Positions 63,889 through 64,000 of a stretch of 64,000 nucleotides of DNA are shown here, one piece after another; positions within the stretch are counted from its first letter, which is position 1, and each line of letters begins with the position of its first letter. Made by a program: the position numbers and the translations under genes. The notes below the pieces were generated by a model. It searched no databases and was not told the DNA's origin. It saw nothing but the letters and a program-made list of their open reading frames with translations. The DNA is from Antilocapra americana (taxonomy: Eukaryota > Chordata > Mammalia > Artiodactyla > Antilocapridae), in contig ML660211.1 of the NCBI GenBank assembly GCA_007570785.1, positions 869,698 to 933,697 on the forward strand, read 5' to 3'.

Positions 63889-64000
63889 CAGATAACTAAA
63901 AAGGACCTATTGTATAGCACAAGGAACTATACTCAATACTCTGTAAAGACTTATATGGGCAAATAATCTAAAAAAGACTGGATATATATCTCCAGTCTTT
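63889..64000 (+). mobile_element. L1 3' UTR (right part, runs off the window)
   Basis: The phrases 'ggacctattgtatagcacaa' and 'tactcaatactctgtaaaga' continue the L1 3' UTR. The element is cut by the window edge. Confidence 0.8.

Noticed and set aside
1..64000. CRISPR array or bacterial-type operon
   Set aside because: Direct repeats present are dispersed retrotransposons with TSDs and tails. There are no regularly spaced repeats, ribosome binding sites or tandem co-directional genes.

Overview
The window is AT-rich mammalian nuclear DNA from a ruminant, most likely a bovid (cattle, sheep, goat, buffalo or a relative). The evidence is the repeat content: many copies of the BovB (RTE-type) LINE in both orientations, about 27 copies of the BovB/tRNA-derived Bov-tA SINE, artiodactyl-type L1 3' ends and CHR-type tRNA-Glu SINEs. 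These lie over an older mammalian layer of MIR, L2, MLT1 and L1M. I cannot tell the species apart from the sequence. All family names come from recalled consensus features, because no database could be searched.

I find no convincing host protein-coding gene, rRNA, functional tRNA or CRISPR array. The longer open reading frames are remnants of BovB or L1 ORF2 (endonuclease, reverse transcriptase or C-terminal region). The rest are antisense shadows of BovB, Bov-tA or L1, or chance ORFs in AT-rich DNA. The window reads as intergenic or deep intronic sequence. Two exon-like patterns (27095-27161 and 59007-59084) are recorded as weak leads only.

Layout. 1-7.4 kb is a BovB cluster: a 5'-truncated, internally deleted sense copy, an antisense 3' fragment, and a near-full-length sense copy bounded by a 9-bp target-site duplication (TSD). 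7.4-17.4 kb is mostly unassigned sequence with several Bov-tA copies, two L1M fragments (12.6-14.4 kb) and an MLT1 LTR. 17.4-24.0 kb is a deep nest in old L1 that holds Bov-tA copies, a BovB with a second BovB tail inside it, a younger L1 3' end cut by BovB, and a probable 406-bp solo LTR with a 4-bp TSD. 24-37 kb is sparser: CHR, MIR and Bov-tA SINEs, a BovB fragment, and a 5'-inverted L1 at 30 kb. 37-51.6 kb is another dense nest, with BovB copies 5' and 3' of one another and two long old L1 tracts that have taken BovB and Bov-tA insertions. 51.6-59.5 kb carries MIR and L2 relics cut by Bov-tA and BovB, and several Bov-tA copies with clear TSDs. 59.9-61.2 kb is a well-preserved twin-primed L1 insertion. 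The last kilobase is a BovB fragment inside an L1 3' UTR that runs off the edge.

The value of the window is structural. Several insertions have TSDs and host-element continuity, so a relative order can be read: MIR/L2/MLT1/L1M first, then BovB, Bov-tA and artiodactyl L1. Several inverted BovB and SINE pairs could form long RNA hairpins if transcribed. I see no new biological system; what can be supported is the nested architecture and the catalytic decay of the retrotransposons.
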